Shown: positions 13,493 to 25,841 of the stretch, piece after piece
How positions within the stretch are numbered: position 1 is the first letter of the stretch
How the letters are laid out: every line of letters starts with the position of its first letter
Source: Chionis minor
Lineage: Eukaryota; Chordata; Aves; Charadriiformes; Chionididae
Assembly (NCBI GenBank): GCA_013398295.1
Contig: VZSF01007912.1
Span: 85,707 to 149,706 of the forward strand
Length of the DNA: 64,000 bases
Reading direction: 5' to 3'
Made by a program: the position numbers and the translations under genes
Notes under the pieces: model-generated
What the model was told of the DNA's origin: nothing
What the model saw: only the letters and a program-made list of their open reading frames with translations
The model's database searches: none

Positions 13493-15830
13493 GAATCTGC
13501 CTTTTCAGCAGCATTTGCTACTTTAACTGTTCTATCAAACTGCAACACAAATGATTTGTCCAAAGATCAAACAAAATCTGTCAACATAAGGAAATCAGCT
13601 CTCCTGGACCTGGAAACAGCCACTTAATCATCTGGGACACCCTCCTTCTCAGCAGAGGAAAGAAATGGACAGCAATAATCTACCAGCTATCTACTGTGTC
13701 ATTCTGTACTAATTCTCCCACTACTGCTGCAATGGCAGCAACACGCTTATAAAAGCCATGACAGCTTACACCACTGTATCTCATTCCGGTTGCATAAGAA
13801 TCCTTTACACCAGACCCCTCTGAGTAGAGATTTTCCTCCTCCTCCACTGTAGTTCACAGAAGCTCCTCAACCAAGGCCTGCAAGATTATTTACTAAGAAG
13901 GTGTTTGTAACAGTGCTTAAAGCAAACCTAGAGGTGACAGCTGTGAAAAATGAAGTCATTTGCAGCCAGCCTACACAGGCACTCCTGCCACTGCTAGCTG
14001 GAAGAGGGGCAGCCGCCTCAAGGACAGGACCAGAGCAGAACCCAAACCCTTGTCACACCAGATTAGCTAACCTTCAGCCAAATAGATTCCTACTGCCCAA
14101 CCTCTAGTGGGATTGCTTATTACAAAATGGAAAGAGATTAGTGCTTGTTTATTTTGTTGAAATATACATTTGTCTTTGTTAAATCTGTATTAAGGATTAG
14201 TGGATTGGGTGACTGGTTCTCAAACTTTTTTGTATAAGGAGCCTACATCAAAACAGAAGAAAGCTTCACAACTTCCAACCAGCTATAAAATAAATAGAAC
14301 TTGGTCATTCCCAATGAGAAGAGAGACAGAGACAGAGCCTGAAAGTGTAGAAAGACTGTGGAAAGTAGTGCTTGGTACCTGTTGTTCACTTACATAATGG
14401 CAATTTTAAACAGGCTTTTGCATTTTAGAAGGGCTGCTGTATTTGTCTGTTTCAGGAATAAACATTACAACTGCTTTCCTGTGCTTTTTGCAACACTATT
14501 TCACAACGCTATTTCAGCCCTGCAGAATATAGTGGTTTTACAGTTGAAGATTAAATAATAGCCCCATTTAGAAAGAAAATATTAGGCCAAAGAGCTTCAA
14601 AGCTGCAGCATTCACTTACTCAGCTTTCATGTATTTAGAATCACAACTAAAATAAAACAAAATAAAAAGGCATAATTAATTCATTTGAAAATAGGTTCTA
14701 ATTAAGACCCTTAAGTTCAGACTTATTTCTTTTGCTCTGTTCTAAATTGCAGTATTAAAACCAAAACAAAACCTTTTTCAACTCTCATCTTACTACACTG
14801 AGCTAAAGCTCTCTGGAGCAGAAACTATTGGACTGTGTAAACCTGAAGTTTATTAGTGAATACATTGCAACAGACATTCATTGCTTTCCTTTCCTATAGA
14901 GCGAAAACTTTCTGCTGCCCTGGCCATGAAGATTGCTTTTGCGTAAGAATCATGGATATGAATGCTGCCATATTTTGCCATTCTCTATTTTTTTTCCCCA
15001 AGTATTGTTGCAATGCATACTTTGCATTATTTCTGCTCTTTATGTTGCTTGATAAATTTCTACGTTGCCTAATAAAACAAAAAATGTCCTGCTCTGTCCC
15101 TCATATTACCTTTAGAGATCTTCTCTGCTGCTGTCACTTTCCAGTGTCGTTTCCTGCAAAATTTATCAATTCATAGTCAAAGAGAAAAATAGTTTGGATC
15201 CTTTCCCCAAGCCAGGATGACTATGTTTATTTCCATGTTATCAGTTCTCACAGGTCTGAGTGAGACTCAGTTTCATTTGATCCTGTATTTTTCTCCCTTG
15301 ACTAGCAGGTACAATGAATACAGCTGATTAACTGCAGTCCCAGTACAATCCTTAGTTCTGGAAGGACATTTACCCTCAGTGACAAGAGTCAAAAATCACA
15401 AAAAAGTGACACTCAGTCTAATCACCACCCAAAAAATGCAGCTACTTTGACAGTATAGCCACAGACACTATGTGCGATCCCTCACGCTTTTTCAGCTTCT
15501 TGTCTTGTGTTTGTTGAAAATTCCTCCCTGCCAATGGCTCTACTGTTTAACCATGTTTTATTTACCAGACAAATACCATTTCTTGGCATGCAAGCAGGAC
15601 AAATTCAGGATTCTCCAGCTTGGTAGCAATATCCTGGCAGCTGTATTACACAGGTTAACAGTGCTTACACTCATACTTCTTACTTTTAATCATCTCTTTC
15701 CAGAGAGAAATTATAATTGGCAAGGTCAAACCCAATGTTTTCAAGGAGTGACTTGGTAAATAACCATGAAACTGAAGGATGCACAGATTTTCTGGGGACT
15801 TGGCTTATTTATATATTGGAGAACAAGAAA

Positions 15831-15846
15831 ACCACCACCACCACCA
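15831..15846 (+). repeat. (ACC)n microsatellite
   Basis: About five uninterrupted ACC units followed by an A run. Short and without a nearby gene. Confidence 0.85.
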
Positions 15847-18800
15847 AAAAATCTTCCCCCCCGCCTGCTATATAGTTCTTAGCCATGTTGTATCGGCCCA
15901 AGTTCCTTTACTACAAAAATAACTTGTTGCAAGAACAACACTCAAAGCTTAATTGTAGGGTTACAAAAGCAAACCACCACACATGAAAACAGTGAAACTA
16001 TTTAATGGTCTCCCTAATATTTTGCCCTAATATTTCTGAAGAAAGGGAAGCACTACATTGCACAGAAACAGAATAGAGAAGATCAAATTTTTTGAGAAGA
16101 CCTGGCCTCCTGTACGCACTTGGCCTGGCTCTCCACTGAAACACCACCATGCGGAAATATTTGCCTGAAGATACTGTGGAAAAGAGAGAGTAAGTTACTA
16201 ATACACAAAGCCTTTGAGGTCTAATATTTCATTTTTCTCTGGTGCAGTCACATAACTTTAGGGAAAATGGTTTGAAGATGCTACCAGTTTAGTGCCCTGA
16301 ATTCTTGAATTCTCAAGAAGAAATTCTTACACATTTACATCTTATGTATCTTATACATTTGTTGTGATAACAAAGATGTCTGATGTGATCCATTTATGTC
16401 AAGTTCAACCAGCAGAAAAATTTAATCAGTTCTTGTTGTTATACTAACCCTGCCAAAGACATACTGATGAAGGCATCAGTTTTAATCACAAAACGGTATC
16501 GAAGTCCAGGGATCAGGGAAATTCCTTCCTCTTACTACCTGGTGATCAATGGTCCATGAGTAAGATAAATTACTCCATCTCTGACAAGAAAGCAAACTAA
16601 CAAAGAAAAAAAGAAATAAACTTCTACGCTGTTACTCTATTTACACATACAGAAGTTTCCTCCAGGCTACAAGGGATTATTCTATTTTAATCAAAGAGCA
16701 TACAAAGTACACATCCCAGCTTTAAAACAGAGAACTGAGAGACAAAATAATCAATTCATCTACCATTATTGGTAGAGGAATTTGTGAACACAAGGAAAAA
16801 GCTGACCGACTTTCTCATTATGACAAAAGACAGCCTGGGAAAACCCTAACTGCCCATAACAGGTTAAAGAGTAACAATATTTCTTACTATTAACCTGTCA
16901 AAAATAAATTTAGTATAATTTCAAAACCTCTGTAAGACAAGCTTTATATCTTTATTTAGTCAAATACCTTAATAGGTCAACTCCCTTACTAGCTCTCAGC
17001 CTTTGTCACTGCTGCTCTTACACTAAATAAAACTTAAAAAGAAACTTGCTATGCTCTCAGTCACGCATCCACAGCAAGTATCATTGCTTTTCTTAACATG
17101 ACTGCTGTCAAGAATGACAAAGGCAGCTTTAAGGCTGCTGGTCTCAACCATCAGCTTTTTAAGCAGCAGAACACAGAACATTTGAACAAGTATTTTAAGT
17201 CCTCAGTAAATGGATGAGACAACATGACCATTCAGGAGGTGCCTATAGCTCCTACCTGGCAATGGTTTGAACGTTTCCTCAGGAGAGGATCCAGTAGAAT
17301 ACACTTCTTTTCTGTAGAAGGTTTATACTAGACAGGTCACAGTCATGCTATCTCAAATCATCATTTCCTTATCCTGGTAAATTGCCACTATGTGACAAGA
17401 ACAATAATCTGGTTGAAACCTTTTAAGGTGACAGTTTTCTGCCTAGGTGGCCATGAAATTATTGGTGGGTTTTCACAGCCACCACTAGGATAAATGCATT
17501 TGGAATTCCACAATGTGTCGCAGCTGCTCTCTGCCACGAAAATGCTTGTGCATGCAGTAGGTAGCTCTGCACTGACATGGGTGTCTGCTTCAAAGCAAAA
17601 CCCACGTTCAATAGAGCAGTACTTCTCAGTCCAAATAGCTGAGTAGCAACATACAGCTAAGCTTTTCTGAAAAAAAAAAATAATTAAAATATAATAAAAA
17701 ATTTCATAGACCATGTTGCATCTATCATTTCTGGAAGGAAGATTAACAACATCTTCAGCCCAAACACACAAAAGTGTTACAGAACATTATAAGTCAAAAT
17801 ATAAGAAAAGCTAACAAGTTTCAGGCATTGGGATTATATCTCAAAAATGCACGCACAAGTCTTATTCATTAAAATACCAAATGCTTAGGAATACAGGCTG
17901 GTTTGTTGAACACAAAACCTGAATGTAATACCTTTCTTTGCCTTATCACCTCATTAACTGTTGCACCCTGCTCCTCCACTCTGAAGTTCAGATGTTTATG
18001 AACTCTGCTTATAATTGTTTTTGAAAATTGTTTTGTCTCCAATGCTAATTGTGAAGAAGTGAGGTCAAAATAGAAAATGGTCTATCAAAAATTACGCAGT
18101 CACTATGGGATCTTATTTTTATATCCTTCCCTTGCCTGCCTTGTTTGTTGGTGCAAAATTCTAAAATACTGCAAAGCCTACTCCAAGCTCCTCTCTGGCT
18201 TCTAGGTCTGTATTTTTACCCTTCTGCTTTACAGCTGGTCTTTTAAATCCGGATATTTTCTATATTGTTTTGTCTAGTTAATTAAAAATGAGATGTCTGT
18301 TGCTAAGCCATCCTGCTATTAAAATGTCTAATCTTAGAGGGGTCCATTTGCCCACGTGTACTTTGAATTATGCTGTATCACAACTAACCAGAAAATTGGA
18401 GTTGCAAGGCCAGCTACACTATAAAAAGCAGCAGGACCACAACACGCATATGTGTTCCATTTCTGCCAGCAGTATGACACATTACGCCTCAACAGTTCAG
18501 TATACAAACTAAGTACCTTGCACATTTAAGAAAATTATATTGCTCCAAAGCTCGAACCAAAGTAAAGTCGTTCACATTCTTCCTACCAACCTGTAGCATT
18601 TGGAGAAGCAGTCAAAAGGGTCTCAAGAATTCAAACAACGTACAGGTTAAAATGCTTTTATTACATCAACGTTACTTCAGGGTAGTACCAGGGATTTGTC
18701 TTTGTCTTCCAGTAGCTTTGAGGAAAAAAACAAGGAGAAAGTAAATAATGTAATTCCAATCCTACAACTACTCAGTGTATACCTGATGTGAAGAAAAGAA

Positions 18801-21800
18801 GTAAGGAGATAAAGCATCTGATAAAAAAAAAAAAAGAAATATGACATACTACCATAACACAAAGTGGAGAACAAGCCTAACCCTAACAACCTTGGCAAGG
18901 AGAGAAGTAAAGACTGTCTCCATCCTAGTTTCTCCTCAGTCTTTTCTCCTGTGATTTTTAATTCCTCCTTTCTTGTTACAGATGACAGACAGCCTTAGAT
19001 AAAGTATTTTCTAGTAATATCTACAAACAAGTTCTCTGCCTACTTTCTAGGCACCTATTAAAAAGGGCAAGCTGTGACGAGGGTAAAGTGCAGCTTTTGA
19101 AAGCTGTACATTCAGGAAGGGCAGATAAAGATGAGAGAATAGGAGCACGTGTCACAGGCCAGCTCTAGCATGTGGACAACAAATGCAGTTGACAGAACGT
19201 GACCTTTAGAAACCACTCAGCGGAATTTTGACATTAATTTATAGTACATCTCACTCTCTGTACATCTAACCTCTGACAGCAAAAAAACCCTTCAAACCCA
19301 ACCTCTGAGCCTTGCAAATTGGTAACAAGGGAAATCTCTTTTCCCCAAAGCAACCATCTGCTAAGGAAGTGCTAATTTCTTTTTTAAACAATATATATCC
19401 AGCTGTTTATAGTGAGAATACAGCTTTAAAAGCACCTCCTTATTAAGTATACAGGTTATGGAGCTTTATTGCTGTAGACTGTATCTTTTTTCTTTCAAGT
19501 TATTGTTTAATATGGCTTTGTAAATATTTAATTTATAGCTATCATCAGAAATTTCATTAATTTATAAGCTTGGGTTTTGTTCTTAGATTTTAACCCTCTG
19601 ACACTAGTAATTGACATACTTCCTATCTGTTTCATCTCTCTCTTTAAATAAGCTCTTCCATGCTTTTGAGAAGGCTATTGACACCAACTACAAAACACAC
19701 ACAAAAAAACCCCTTTAAGGTGTGTCAGGTCCTGAGAGATAATCCTTCAATCAGCTTATAGGCTAAGTGCACAAAAAAAGAAGGAAACAAATTAAGTTTT
19801 TTCTATGGAGAAGTGAAATACAGAGAGTTTTGTGCATGGTCACAAAACAAATACGTTGCTGTTGTATTGATCCCAGTTCTAATGGTATCTCATCCAAAGT
19901 CTCAAGCTAAAACTCAGACATTTCATCCCATATTCTACTTATGCCAACTGTTCAGGATTTGCCAACATGTAAATATTGGTATCAGGTGTAGGAGGAGGTT
20001 TTCATAGCAATTTGTCAATAGTATAGTTGGGAAGTATCCTTCAGCACAACTGCTCTCATACAATAGATAAGAACACAAACATTGGCTATGTTTTTCATTT
20101 ACAAATAATGCGAAGGATACATTTCTGTTGTAAAAGGTGAAGTTACAGCTTTGCTTTATGCAAAGGGGCAAGGAAAGAAAACTAAAAAGCATTCTTGTTT
20201 TAGGAAGCTTCCTGAAGCACATGTGAGACAACACCCCTCCCCCCTCCAAATTAAATATTATACAAGTAACAAGAATAAATTTTGGGACTTTTGGAACCTA
20301 ACATTTGAATCCATTTGCTCTTTCTAGAAGGCTACCATGTTATGATGGCCAGAGCTCATCCAGTGTAATAACAAATGACTGTTTAACAGTCTTCAGCAAC
20401 GGCAGCTATCCTCACTCTCTGCATGCCAAGAGAGATACTGGAAAGTCTTCTGCATTGCAGAAGCTGAATTAGGTAGTAACAACCCCATTCAGATATCTGT
20501 CTTTATCTTCGTCCTAATTAAACTTTTACATCTGCCCTGTGGTATAGTGGATTTGGAGACACTACAAAAGTCTAGAGCATCATGCAGCTCTCCCAGGGAT
20601 ATCACCACTCTAAACAGAAATCCAGTTGAATCATTACATAGCGACATGCAAATACTCATCTGGTTTGGTGGCTGCACCAATACGCTGGAAGGCAAAAAAA
20701 ACCCAACCACCAAGCCAAGACATTTTTTTTGTCAACCTGGAACATATCAGTAGGTTTTCCACTGAAAATAAGGAAATGGGTGGTTGGATTTTTGTCACAA
20801 TATGCTGCCACTCTTTAAATAAAAGGCTGTATTTCTTAATTAAAAGTGTATTGCAAAAAGAAAGAGGAAATATAACTTCATTTCACTGAAAAAGTACATA
20901 CTTTTCAAGACTTCCACCTCCAAACACTTTTGAGGCAAAATAGTTAAACGTTGATCCAAACAAGAAAATGGTTTCTTTTACTTTCTAAAAAAACCCACAA
21001 CTTTGGTGAACAAACTGATGTTTCTTCTGAGTGTTCTGAGGAATTACTTCCAGCTAGAGGAAAATGGTAAGAAATACATACGAAGGAATGTTTCAAAGGT
21101 AAATAATTTTACCTGAGTTTATTGTAGGTCAAGAAATTATTTTTGAGACTGCATTTTGTGTCCTTCAAATTTATGCTCAGTTTTGGATTACTGAAAGAAG
21201 TTTTCCTTTAATGAATTTGAAGTTTGATAGATAAATCCAGACACACAGATTATTGCAGTTTTGACACACTGTCCTGCCTCTCAACTTTGATAGTCATGAG
21301 ATGAATGTCACTGCATGAAAAAGCAGGGCTCTATTCATAATTTTGAAATGTTGCAAAATGAAGGTATATTAGTGGCAAAGAGGAACTCACTGAAAAGTAT
21401 GAAAGAATCCTGTATTCTGTAGTGGTCTGCAGCATTCCTGAAAACAGACATTTAGGACACAGGAGAATGGAGATGTGCACACAGGGGGTTTCCAAATGCA
21501 ATTTGAAGTGTGAAGAATCAAGAGATTCCAAGACTTCTCCTACTTGAAGGAAGGCTTTCCAAATTATCATTAGATCACAGTAGCAAGTAATGGCATCTAA
21601 ATGCAACTTTTCTTAGCTTAAAATTAGTAACACTGTTTTCACTGTTAAGGCAGGGAGATTGGAGCATTGCTCCTAGGAAAAATGCTCACTCACTTCCTGA
21701 GCAGGCTAACACTACATGCTTTTGAAACCTTTCAAGGCACTACATGAAATGAAGTGCTTTCCAAACAACACATCTAGTAAGCTTATGGCATAACTTAGTT

Positions 21801-22551
21801 GAAAGCTGTTCCAAGACATCAAATTGTAAGTAGAACAAAAATATGTTGAGGAGAGCTTTGAGAATGTACTTTTCTCAAAACAGAGAAACAATCAAGTGAT
21901 CCAATTGAAAAAATTGCTTTCTTGGGCCAACTTCCTTTCGGAAGGGAGCTGAGAAATCCATTTGTTAAAAAAAAAAAAAGCCATAAACAGATATTAGGAA
22001 AAGTGCTTACATGTACAGATTAATTCAGCTAGCACAGTTATAACAGGAAGTTCTGACAAAGTCATCATAAACATGCAACAAAAATAATTAATATATATTT
22101 TATTTATACTTCAGCTGTGCTTTCTGTAAATAACTGGTTTGGTTTCTTTGATGAAGTAAAGGAGAGAATAAATTGCTTTAGTCTTCACAGGCAATGGGAG
22201 AAACATCCCTCTATCAACAAACTGTCTCTTAGAATCTAACATGAGTAAGAGATCTTCAACATTATGCATTCCCATTTAAGCAGGAAATGCAGACCACAAG
22301 ACCAGAGAATTAACCAAAAGCTCTTTTAAATGGATGTGATAAAACCCACCAAAATCTGTATATATTTAGTTCTCAAAGTAGCTTCCATTCCACATTTAAG
22401 TCTCATAAGTATCTGAAGATTCTAATCACTGTATGTGAGAGCTGGACCTTAGATGCCTTCCAGGCAAACAGAAAGTTGTAGCCAGAGATCCATAAAACGC
22501 AGGAGCAGAAAGGAAAATAAAACTCCATATTGTCATATCGCACAATTCAAG

Positions 22552-22557
22552 TTTATT
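22552..22557 (-). terminator. MTPN: candidate distal poly(A) signal AATAAA of MTPN
   Basis: The complement reads TGGAATAAACTTGAATTG. T-rich sequence (TTTTATTTTCC) follows further downstream, consistent with a downstream element. Cleavage would fall at about 22522-22542. Another AATAAA lies further on at 22099-22104, so this is the favoured but not the only candidate. Confidence 0.5.
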
Positions 22558-23207
22558 CCATTCATTCTTGCAACACAAACTTAAAAATACAGTATCATTT
22601 AGCATTCTGATGTCTGAACCATGATAATGAACCCAACTGTGTCAAAACAGTTAACAATGGTGAAAAGAGGAAGTCAAATATCAAAATGCACAAAGCACTA
22701 ATTTTCTTCCATCACTGCGTAGAAAGATGATTGTTTATCCATTTACAAAATATAATTAAGACAAGTTCATTTTGAAATTTTGCATGCAACACTGCAATTG
22801 CTTGACCTAGGACACTCCATTCTTACCAGCCTCTTCTACAAATAATTCAATGTTATATTCAAGGATAAAGCTCCATTTAACTATCGCACTCCTTTTCCCA
22901 TTTGCTCCCCCTTAAGAAAATGGAGCAGAGGATCCAAAATATACTTAAGGTTATAACTTATTCAGCACAAATTTCAAAGGAAAAGATTAAAGAACAGAGT
23001 GGATTTCCATGAATATGTGATTCCAGTCTGACAAAGTATTTAAATTCTGTTTACAGAATTTGAAATAATTTACAGTTTGGTATTTTCATCTAGTTAGGAC
23101 CTACTCAAAGATACAGGCAGCCACTCATTATTTCTTCCACAATATAGCTAACAAGAAGGGAACAAATAAACAAGCCCAGTTTCTAGACATTTACAAAAGC
23201 AAAAGCT

Positions 23208-23213
23208 TTTATT
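23208..23213 (-). terminator. MTPN: candidate proximal poly(A) signal AATAAA of MTPN
   Basis: The complement reads CATAATAATAAAAGC, giving a canonical AATAAA about 2.5 kb after the stop codon. It lies shortly after an A12 tract in mRNA sense, so transcript ends reported near here need to be separated from internal priming. Confidence 0.35.
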
Positions 23214-23227
23214 ATTATGTTGCGGTA

Positions 23228-23270
23228 GTTTTGGGTTTTCGTGTTTTGTTTTTGTTGGTTTTTTTTTTTT
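23228..23270 (+). repeat. T/G-rich tract within the MTPN 3' UTR
   Basis: TTTTGGG/TTTTG-type units end in twelve T (23259-23270). In mRNA sense this is an A12 run followed by CCAACAAAAACAAAAC, in the probable 3' UTR just upstream of the proximal poly(A) signal. Confidence 0.8.
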
Positions 23271-25754
23271 AAATCCTGGGCAAAATGATCAATCACCTCT
23301 TATGTAGTGCAAAAAGCAAAAAAGTATTTCTTCTTTATAAGCCAAACATTAAATGCCATCTTTTAACTATCTTGAAAGGCAGCTTGGGTATATATTACAG
23401 CCAAATTAACACTTGTCTTACTGAAGTTTGTTTGCATTTTTTTTTCCTCAAGCGAAGTAAGAAAAAAATAAGGTGTCCACATAATTGTAGAAAAAGGGAG
23501 GCAAAATTGCCTCAGTGAACCACCAGAAGAGTTAGTACAAAGATGATGTTTCTTTACTATGATAATGCTCACTTACATGAGAGTTGAAGGGAAGGACAGG
23601 AAAGAATACAGAGAAAAAAACCCCAAACCCCAAAAACACTATTGGCCAGACAACTTGACACTAATCAACACAAAAAACTTGAATAATCAAGTTTTCCACA
23701 TAAAAAAAGATTGCAGTTTTCTAGACTAGTATTTTAATAGCTAGGTATCTAATAGCATAATATGGAGGCAAATTTATGCCAAAGATGGTTACTTTCATAG
23801 CTGAATAAAGAGTCAAACCTATAGTCTGTGTTCACACTGTTACAATGACATGACAATCCAGCACTGATCAGAGATAAGATTAAGGATTTCTCTTTAAATA
23901 GTCATTAAAAGCACTGTTCACCAGACATGCTTGTTCTTTTATCAGCAGCTCACCAATTGATTTATCACTGATTTCCAACTCCCCTGCTCTTCCTTGCCAA
24001 CCATCTTAAAGCAAAGAGTAATTGCACTGTATAGTTTATGGCCAGAATCGATTGTTTTCTCCATTGCTTTTCTCACGGGATGTGTACATGTAAATCAGTT
24101 TCTATTCTCCCTTTACAGTCTAAATGCAAGGCTTTTTATAGCTGAGACATTCATAAGATGCAACATAATTCAAGTAAAACCAAGACTCCATTAAATATGA
24201 GTGGTCGTCACCAGCCTACTTCTACATATCCTCTCAGTTTCAACAGTGATATCAAAATAATATCAGCTACTTCTGTTTAAGAATTCAGCGTGAAACATTA
24301 TATACATTTGTTTTCTGTATTGTGTATATTATCAGAAAGTTTGAAATCTGTATTCCAAAAGAGAGGAAGATGTATAGCTTGTGGTACACACTTTTCTGTT
24401 ATAACACCTGTTATTCAGTTTTAGGCGAATCAGCAGTCTAACGAAAACTTTCAAGATGAAAGCCAGCAGCTCAGACGTTCCTGAGGACCATAAGATGTGA
24501 CAAGAATCCCTACAATATCATTAAATACCTTCCCATGAATTATCAAGGCTCTCATAGTACTGACGTACTTACTGTTATAGTAAGTCTTATCTAAAAGTTG
24601 ATGGTTAATGTGGTATGGTTGCACTGGGAACTTTAAGAACAAGCCCCATGCATTAATGAAATTTAAGATGCTTATTCAGCCAACAGTGAAACACCAATCC
24701 AAAGATACACACAATTAAAAGGGTTTTTTTTTTCTTCCTGCAGTTAGAGCAAGACAGGACTTCTACTTGTACATCTTCCTACTCCTAACACCTCAACTTA
24801 GAAAGCTTACATGTAGAAGCTGACCAGAAAAGTTTAGCAACACTATTCATCTGATAGGAATGTCTAAATAATTACTGTTCATTTTCCACATTTGACTTGA
24901 TTTATCCGTGTATACCAAACAGCCTATAGCTTTCACATGTGTCTATAAATTTTATGTTGACATGGTGAGTAAAGAAATTTCATCTTAACAATCCTTTTGA
25001 AAATAACTAGTGACATTTTGAACTCTCCCAAAACCAGTTGCTTAAAACATCTGTCTGGGACTACAACAAACATGGGAAAGAAAAACCTCAAATTCAAGCA
25101 ACCAAAAGTACCTTGGCAGGTATTACAGAGTGTAACACCACCATGCCTCAACTGACCTTTCCTGGTTTACTCAAGAGTCAGAAAAACATTAGTGTGACAT
25201 CCAATTAGTCAATATAAAGAACATCTCCAATAACTAGTATCAAAAGTCCTCAAAACTGCAACGTAAGCTTTAGGCAGAAGAAGAATAAAGCTACCCACGG
25301 AGAGAGAAGAGAGAAAAGAAACCCAGCCACCTACGTTACTACACTTCAGATTACGGCAGACACTAATAGCATAGGACTATTGTCTCCTTCACAATTAGTT
25401 TCAGGTACATAGCACAGTACTTCCATCTAAGGGAAACTTTCAACAAAAATCTTAGTACTAACCTAGGAGGTTTACAAGTCAAAAATTCAAGGTCATGGTC
25501 TGTCTTCCTTCTTCCATTTGCACTAGAAATGGGAAGAGATTGTGCACTGACAAGTCCTAGAGGGACACTGTTCATAATAGTTTTCAACCCTCTCCAAACA
25601 GATTATCTTCGATACAAGCCCCTAACTAGTCTGATTCATAAAGAATTTCCCTCCCCCCGAAGTATTTAGCTGAAGAAGCTGGAAGATGCAAAGAGTGACA
25701 GACAGGCAGCAGTGTGAGGCCACAGGAGAGACATTTAAGATATCAGTCCATCCG

Positions 25755-25841
25755 TCACTGAAGAAGAGTTTTGATTGCCTGGTTGTCAGTGGCTTCAAAG
25801 GCAGTTAGTCCATCTGGGCCTTTCACAGTCTTATCAGCACC
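25755..25841 (-). CDS. MTPN: MTPN terminal coding exon 4 (residues 91-118, stop)
   Basis: The 28 codons read [17 protein letters not shown] and then [11 protein letters not shown], followed by TGA at 25755-25757. This is the C-terminal capping repeat of myotrophin. The acceptor is ATCTTTACAG before GGT (AG is the complement of 25842-25843). The penultimate region has Thr at residue 115 (KTLLQ), where I recall the human protein has Ala. The 3' UTR begins immediately after the stop in the same exon. Confidence 0.96.
   Translation of the reverse strand, partial: GADKTVKGPDGLTAFEATDNQAIKTLLQ

Larger units (their letters stand above)
11860..22524. other. intergenic DNA between the CR1/L3 fossil and the MTPN 3' end
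   Basis: About 10.7 kb of AT-rich sequence with no supported gene, RNA gene or recognisable transposon. It contains a C-rich patch near 12857-12879, the G-rich tract at 13472, the ACC repeat at 15831 and a homeobox-motif-rich segment near 12570-12720 discussed as a possible conserved element. Confidence 0.6.
22525..25754 (-). other. MTPN: probable MTPN 3' UTR (about 3.2 kb)
   Basis: Non-coding sequence follows the MTPN stop with no downstream acceptor or coding exon that continues the family. The first strong poly(A) candidates on this strand that I noted are AATAAA at 23208-23213 and at 22552-22557. A long 3' UTR is typical of vertebrate MTPN, so I assign the stretch down to about 22525 to it by inference. 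Short open frames here look random. It contains an A12 run in mRNA sense (23259-23270) that could prime oligo-dT internally. The 3' boundary is uncertain by several hundred bases. Confidence 0.6.

Noticed and set aside
1..22500. Exons of FAM180A, expected near MTPN in other vertebrates
   Set aside because: No open frame here resembles FAM180A as I remember it. The gene probably lies beyond the left edge.
22525..25754. Counterpart of LUZP6, a short frame reported on the human MTPN transcript
   Set aside because: I could not identify a similar frame by eye in the 3' UTR, so I do not annotate it. A TBLASTN search would settle it.
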